From Bacillota bacterium (GTDB taxonomy: Bacteria; Bacillota; Dehalobacteriia; UBA4068; UBA4997): DNA of 8,925 nucleotides. This document shows, piece by piece, positions 5,909-8,925 of this stretch (position 1 is its first letter; every line of letters starts with the position of its first letter). The DNA is taken from positions 1 through 8,925 of the forward strand of contig JAFQHB010000128.1 of NCBI GenBank assembly GCA_017398165.1. Reading direction: 5' to 3'. The notes under the pieces are model-generated. The model saw nothing but the letters and a program-made list of their open reading frames with translations. It was not told where the DNA came from and did no database searches. The position numbers were made by a program, and so were the translations under genes.

Positions 5909-6520
5909 CTATTTATCGGCCCTGGCGGCCGCCTGCATCTCCAGATTTTTCCGTTTCTGCCAGCGGTTATCCAGTATCAGCGGCTGCTCTTTGGGCTTAA
6001 AGTATCTGTCTTTCTCGCTGTAAATACAGCCGCAATAGCCCTGCATATACAGCCCGCGCTCCCGCGCGATATCCTGCCCCTGCCGAAACCACGGCCGAAA
6101 GTCCTGATAGACAAACTCAATACCGTATTCCGCCGCCAGCTTTTCTCCCGTCACCCGTATCAGCTCATGCTTCTGATAGGGGCTCACCAGCAGCGTAGTG
6201 CTGAAGCCCTCAAAGCCCTCGCACACCGCAAACTCCGCCGCCCGCCGCAGACGCATCTCATAGCAGGCAGCGCAGCGTGCCGACGGCTGCTCCGCCACCC
6301 GGCGCAGGAAGTCCTCCATATCATACAGATCATCGATGGCAAAGGATATCCGCTCGGCCTCCATAAACTCACGAAAGGCGTTGCGCCGTTTCTTATACTC
6401 GCGATACGGATGGATATTGGGATTATAGAAATACGCCGCCAGCTCGTGCCCTGCCTCGCGCAGCAGAGCCGTCGGCATCACACTGCACGGGCCGCAGCAA
6501 CAATGCAGCAATAGCTTCAT
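5909..6520 (-). CDS. queH: Epoxyqueuosine reductase QueH
   Basis: QueH (formerly DUF208) reduces epoxyqueuosine in tRNA to queuosine, the final step. It is unrelated in sequence to the cobalamin-dependent QueG. The 203-residue protein begins MKLLLHCCCGPCS, with adjacent cysteines at 7-9 and C12. Next come FYNPNIHPYREY (31-42), CAAC with C83 and C86 inside ARCAACYEMRL (81-91), FSTTLLVSPYQKH (106-118), and a late CGC (C163, C165) in YCGCIYSE. The paired Cys at 8-9 with C83/C86 is the set expected to hold the 4Fe-4S cluster; C163/C165 are conserved in the family. The ATG at 6518-6520 has a strong GGAGGA seven bases upstream (6528-6533). Only 14 bases separate it from the ruvB stop, so it is probably co-transcribed with ruvCAB. 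With queA and tgt nearby, the tRNA-bound half of the pathway is complete in this window. Confidence 0.97.
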   Translation of the reverse strand: MKLLLHCCCGPCSVMPTALLREAGHELAAYFYNPNIHPYREYKKRRNAFREFMEAERISFAIDDLYDMEDFLRRVAEQPSARCAACYEMRLRRAAEFAVCEGFEGFSTTLLVSPYQKHELIRVTGEKLAAEYGIEFVYQDFRPWFRQGQDIARERGLYMQGYCGCIYSEKDRYFKPKEQPLILDNRWQKRKNLEMQAAARADK

Positions 6521-6534
6521 CTCACAGTCCTCCG

Positions 6535-7629
6535 TCAGTCTTTATTCTCAAAAAGTGTCCCGGCAAAAGATTTGCCCGCCGGCGGCTCATACCCCAGATA
6601 GCGGTAGGCATCGGCAGTTGCCGTCCGCCCCCGCGGCGTACGGTTCAAAAAGCCAAGCTGCAGCAGATACGGCTCGCAGACATCAAAAACGGTATCCACT
6701 GATTCGCTGATGCTGGCGGCAATGGTATCCAGACCCACCGGCCCGCCGCCAAAAGTCTCGATAATGGCACGCAGCACCTTTTGGTCGGTCTTGTCCAGAC
6801 CTTTGGAGTCGATCTCCAGCAGCTCCAGCCCATATTGTGCCAGCTCCCGGTCGATAACGCCGTTACCTTTCACCAGAGCAAAATCCCGCATCCGCCGTAG
6901 CAGACGGTTGGCGATACGCGGCGTCCCACGCGAGCGCCCGGCGATCTCCATAGCGCCGTCCTCGGTGATAGGCACACCCAGCAGCGCTGCACTGCGTACC
7001 AGAATACGATACAATTCCTCGTTATTGTAATATTCCAAACGGCTGATAACGCCGAAGCGATCCCGCAGCGGAGCCGTCAGCATACCCACGCGCGTCGTCG
7101 CCCCCACCAGTGTGAAAGGTGCCAGCGGCAAATGGATAGTCTGTGCGCCCGGCCCCTTGCCCATCATAATATCGATATGGAAATCCTCCATCGCCGGGTA
7201 GAGTACTTCCTCCACCGCGCGATTCAGCCGATGTATTTCATCAATAAAAAGTACGTCATTAGGCGCCAGACTGGTCAGTATCGACGCCAGATCCCCGGCG
7301 TGCTCGATAGCCGGGCCGGAAGTCACCTTGATATTCACGCCCAGCTCCCCGGCGATGATATTGGCCAGTGTCGTCTTGCCCAGGCCGGGCGGCCCATACA
7401 GCAAAATATGATCCAGAGCCTCCCCGCGCGCCCGTGCCGCAGTGATGAAGATATTCATATTCTCCTTCACACGCTGCTGACCGATATAATCATCCAGCCT
7501 CTGCGGGCGAAAGGTCTGCTCCTGCACGGCTTCCTCCGGGCGGGCGGCAGGCGCCATCATACGCTCCTCCAACTGCCCGCGCTGCTGCTGCCGGTTAGAA
7601 AACACGTTCTTGCCGATCTCAGTTTCCAT
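6535..7629 (-). CDS. ruvB: Holliday junction branch migration ATPase RuvB
   Basis: RuvB is the hexameric AAA+ motor that pumps DNA through the RuvA-bound Holliday junction during recombinational repair. The 364 residues contain the family blocks LRP-like FRPQRLDDYIGQ (40-51), Walker A GPPGLGKTT (79-87), Walker B LFIDEIH (127-133, with D130 and E131), sensor 1 GATTR (176-180), the arginine-finger region PLRDRFG (187-193), sensor 2 GTPRIANRLLRR (235-246), and the C-terminal winged-helix DNA-binding segment TPRGRTAT (331-338). The protein is some 25-30 residues longer than usual, all in a Gln/Arg-rich N-terminal stretch. The first ATG (7627-7629) has a good GGAGGT (7637-7642) seven bases upstream. 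A second strong GGAGGAG (7564-7570) lies in front of tandem ATGs at codons 24 and 25, which would give a standard 340-residue protein. It begins one base after the ruvA stop. Confidence 0.98.
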   Translation of the reverse strand: METEIGKNVFSNRQQQRGQLEERMMAPAARPEEAVQEQTFRPQRLDDYIGQQRVKENMNIFITAARARGEALDHILLYGPPGLGKTTLANIIAGELGVNIKVTSGPAIEHAGDLASILTSLAPNDVLFIDEIHRLNRAVEEVLYPAMEDFHIDIMMGKGPGAQTIHLPLAPFTLVGATTRVGMLTAPLRDRFGVISRLEYYNNEELYRILVRSAALLGVPITEDGAMEIAGRSRGTPRIANRLLRRMRDFALVKGNGVIDRELAQYGLELLEIDSKGLDKTDQKVLRAIIETFGGGPVGLDTIAASISESVDTVFDVCEPYLLQLGFLNRTPRGRTATADAYRYLGYEPPAGKSFAGTLFENKD

Positions 7630-7630
7630 T

Positions 7631-8248
7631 TCACATACCTCCAGCTGCCGCCAGCTTCAGCGCCGCAGTGATAATATCCTCAAGAGCTGCATCAGGCGAG
7701 AGCTCCCCAACCACACCGTCTACGTATTTCTGCGCCTCGCCCGCCGGATAGCCGAGCTGTGCCAGCGCCAGCACCGCTGTACGCCGCACGTTGGCCGTCA
7801 TATCACTGACGACAGGCGCTGCCGGGGCGATATACTCCGGCTCCAGCTTGGCCACCTTGTCCTTCAGCTCCAGCAGGATGCGCTCAGCCGATTTCTTGCC
7901 GATACCGGGAATACGGTTCAGAGTCTGCACGTTGCCCATCTGTATAGCGCCGATCAACTCAGCATAGCTGCAGTTATTCAGCACCGCCAGCGCCGTCTTG
8001 GCACCGATACCACTGACCCCCAGCAGCATATTAAAGAGCGACTGTTCTTTCTTATCCGCAAAGCCAAAAAGAGCAATACCGTCATCCTTGACCTGCATAT
8101 GTATATACAGCGATACTTCCTCACCAATACGCGGCAGCGGCGACATCCGCGCCAGCGGCACGAATACCCGATAGCCGATACCGCCGGCCAGCACCACCAT
8201 ACTGTCCTCATTCAATTCCAATACTTCGCCTTTGATGTAGGCTATCAT
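7631..8248 (-). CDS. ruvA: Holliday junction branch migration protein RuvA
   Basis: RuvA forms tetramers that bind four-way DNA junctions and recruit RuvB. The 205 residues show the three expected domains. An OB-fold N-terminus (1 to about 62) starts MIAYIKGEVL and ends ALFGF. The central domain carries two helix-hairpin-helix motifs, LLGVSGIGAKTALAVL (75-90) and LNRIPGIGKKSAERILLELK (110-129). A linker rich in Ala and Pro follows (about 132-148), and then a C-terminal three-helix domain (about 152-200) that contacts RuvB. The length is typical. The ATG at 8246-8248 is preceded by a GAGGAG-type Shine-Dalgarno around 8258-8263. It lies 19 bases after ruvC and one base before ruvB, so the three form one transcription unit. 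Confidence 0.98.
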   Translation of the reverse strand: MIAYIKGEVLELNEDSMVVLAGGIGYRVFVPLARMSPLPRIGEEVSLYIHMQVKDDGIALFGFADKKEQSLFNMLLGVSGIGAKTALAVLNNCSYAELIGAIQMGNVQTLNRIPGIGKKSAERILLELKDKVAKLEPEYIAPAAPVVSDMTANVRRTAVLALAQLGYPAGEAQKYVDGVVGELSPDAALEDIITAALKLAAAGGM

Positions 8249-8267
8249 ATACGCTCACTCCTCGCGC

Positions 8268-8777
8268 TCATACCAGATTACCTGTGGTATCTTTCTGCCA
8301 GAGATTAGCCTGCTGCCAGTTGCTATGGCACACCGCCACCGCCAGCGCATCCGCCGCATCATCCGGGCGCGGCACAGCCTGCAGCTTCAGCAGATTAGTC
8401 ACCATATACTGTACCTGTTTTTTCTCCGCCCGGCCGTAGCCCGTCACCGCCTGTTTGATCTGCAGCGGCGTGTACTCATACACCGGTATCCCCTGCTGAG
8501 CCGCCGCCAGTATCAGCACACCTCTGGCTTGCCCGACGCTGATGACGGTAGTGGTGTTGCGGTTATAAAAAAGCTCCTCTATCGCCATCTCATCCGGCTG
8601 ATATTCGCGCAGCAGCAGCGATATACCGTCATATATATCGCACAGCCGCTTTTGATTCAATGAATTCGCTTCGGTGCGGATACAGCCATAATCAATGACT
8701 GTCAGTTGGTTATAATTCTTCTCTATAACACCCCAGCCGGTAATGCCCGTCCCGGGGTCTATACCCAGTATTCGCAT
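8268..8777 (-). CDS. ruvC: Crossover junction endodeoxyribonuclease RuvC
   Basis: RuvC is the dimeric resolvase that cuts Holliday junctions symmetrically once RuvAB has moved them. From the ATG at 8775-8777 the product is 169 residues, within the family range. It starts MRILGIDPG, which places catalytic D7 as in E. coli RuvC. The second acidic residue is E67 in AIEELFYNRN, and the final pair is D140 and D143 in DDAADALAVAVCH, so the full D-E-D-D active site is intact. QARGVL and QIKQAVTGYGRAEKKQV are further conserved segments. An in-frame GTG two codons upstream (8783) overlaps the likely Shine-Dalgarno (AGGGT, 8782-8786), so the ATG is preferred. It is the first gene of the ruvCAB run. I saw no clear LexA box of the Gram-positive type upstream. 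Confidence 0.97.
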   Translation of the reverse strand: MRILGIDPGTGITGWGVIEKNYNQLTVIDYGCIRTEANSLNQKRLCDIYDGISLLLREYQPDEMAIEELFYNRNTTTVISVGQARGVLILAAAQQGIPVYEYTPLQIKQAVTGYGRAEKKQVQYMVTNLLKLQAVPRPDDAADALAVAVCHSNWQQANLWQKDTTGNLV

Positions 8778-8795
8778 ACACACCCTGAAAAACTA

Positions 8796-8801
8796 ATTAT
8801 A
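8796..8801 (-). promoter_or_regulatory. Possible -10 element for the ruvCAB run
   Basis: A perfect TATAAT lies at 8801-8796 on the minus strand in an AT-rich stretch (8782-8820), 18 bases upstream of the ruvC ATG. Initiation near 8789 would leave a leader of roughly a dozen bases that includes the AGGGT ribosome binding site. No good -35 hexamer is found 16-18 bases upstream, where the sequence is A-rich. This is a likely position for a promoter but not a demonstrated one. Confidence 0.35.
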
Positions 8802-8815
8802 GTAGATTAACTTAT

Positions 8816-8925
8816 TTATTTTTCTACGTTCCGGCCGGATTCCCTCCCAGCTGCCGCAAAAAACTCATCCCCGAACCCATCAGGAAAATATTTTGCGGCA
8901 ACCACTTGCAGAAGCCCGCTATTTA
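8816..8925 (-). CDS. Possible C-terminal tail of an unrecognised gene (cut by window edge)
   Basis: One minus-strand frame is open from the window edge to a TAA at 8818-8816. Its last residues include VVAAKYFPDGFGDEFFAAAG and end NVEK. The composition (aromatic, acidic and glycine residues in a plausible helix pattern) looks protein-like. It stops just before the AT-rich stretch with the ruvC -10 element, where an upstream gene would be expected to end. Only 35 complete codons are visible. I cannot name the family, and the frame could be open by chance. Codon choices (several GGG, TTT, CCT and AGG) differ somewhat from the other genes. Confidence 0.4.
   Translation of the reverse strand, partial: NSGLLQVVAAKYFPDGFGDEFFAAAGRESGRNVEK
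8852..8900. repeat. 10-bp perfect inverted repeat upstream of ruvC
   Basis: TGCCGCAAAA (8852-8861) and TTTTGCGGCA (8891-8900) are exact reverse complements separated by 29 bases. They fall inside the putative gene tail at the right edge. In RNA they could form a long-looped hairpin, but there is no U-run directly after it on the minus strand. A second, 10-base perfect palindrome, TCCGGCCGGA, lies at 8830-8839. Function is unknown. Confidence 0.45.

Noticed and set aside
8778..8860. LexA (SOS) operator controlling ruvCAB
   Set aside because: GAACGTAG near 8825-8832 resembles one half-site, but no symmetrical second half is present.

Overview
The window is a tightly packed run of genes that all lie on the minus strand, so transcription runs from the right edge (8925) to the left edge (1). 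In transcription order it holds a possible C-terminal tail of an unrecognised gene, ruvC, ruvA, ruvB, queH, a SpoIID/LytB-family gene, queA, a small unrecognised gene, a lipoprotein nuclease gene, tgt, yajC and the 5' part of secD. No intergenic stretch exceeds about 155 bases, and I saw no tRNA or rRNA gene, insertion sequence, CRISPR array or phage gene.

The order ruvC-ruvA-ruvB / queH / spoIID-like / queA / tgt / yajC / secD, the moderately GC-rich composition and the use of QueH rather than QueG point to an anaerobic Firmicute. From memory this synteny best fits the Negativicutes (Selenomonadales, Veillonellales or Acidaminococcales), which are diderm Firmicutes. That placement is an inference and was not tested by a search.

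Right block (6535-8777): the complete RuvABC Holliday-junction machinery, in a run with gaps of 19 and 1 bases and a plausible -10 element in front of ruvC. Middle block (821-6520): three queuosine enzymes acting on tRNA G34. Tgt inserts preQ1, QueA adds the epoxycyclopentanediol from SAM, and QueH reduces epoxyqueuosine to queuosine. A secreted SpoIID-type peptidoglycan lytic transglycosylase gene sits between queH and queA. Left block (1-732): YajC and SecD, accessory subunits of the Sec translocon, separated by a 153-base gap that carries GC-rich inverted repeats and a possible promoter.

The least expected part is 1990-3275. A two-gene, translationally coupled unit lies between queA and tgt, which are usually neighbours. 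It encodes a small cytoplasmic-looking protein of unknown function followed by a lipoprotein with an EndA-like DNA/RNA non-specific endonuclease domain and a C-terminal His/Cys tail. This looks like an insertion into an otherwise conserved locus and is the best candidate here for an undescribed functional pair. Everything else looks like ordinary core genome.
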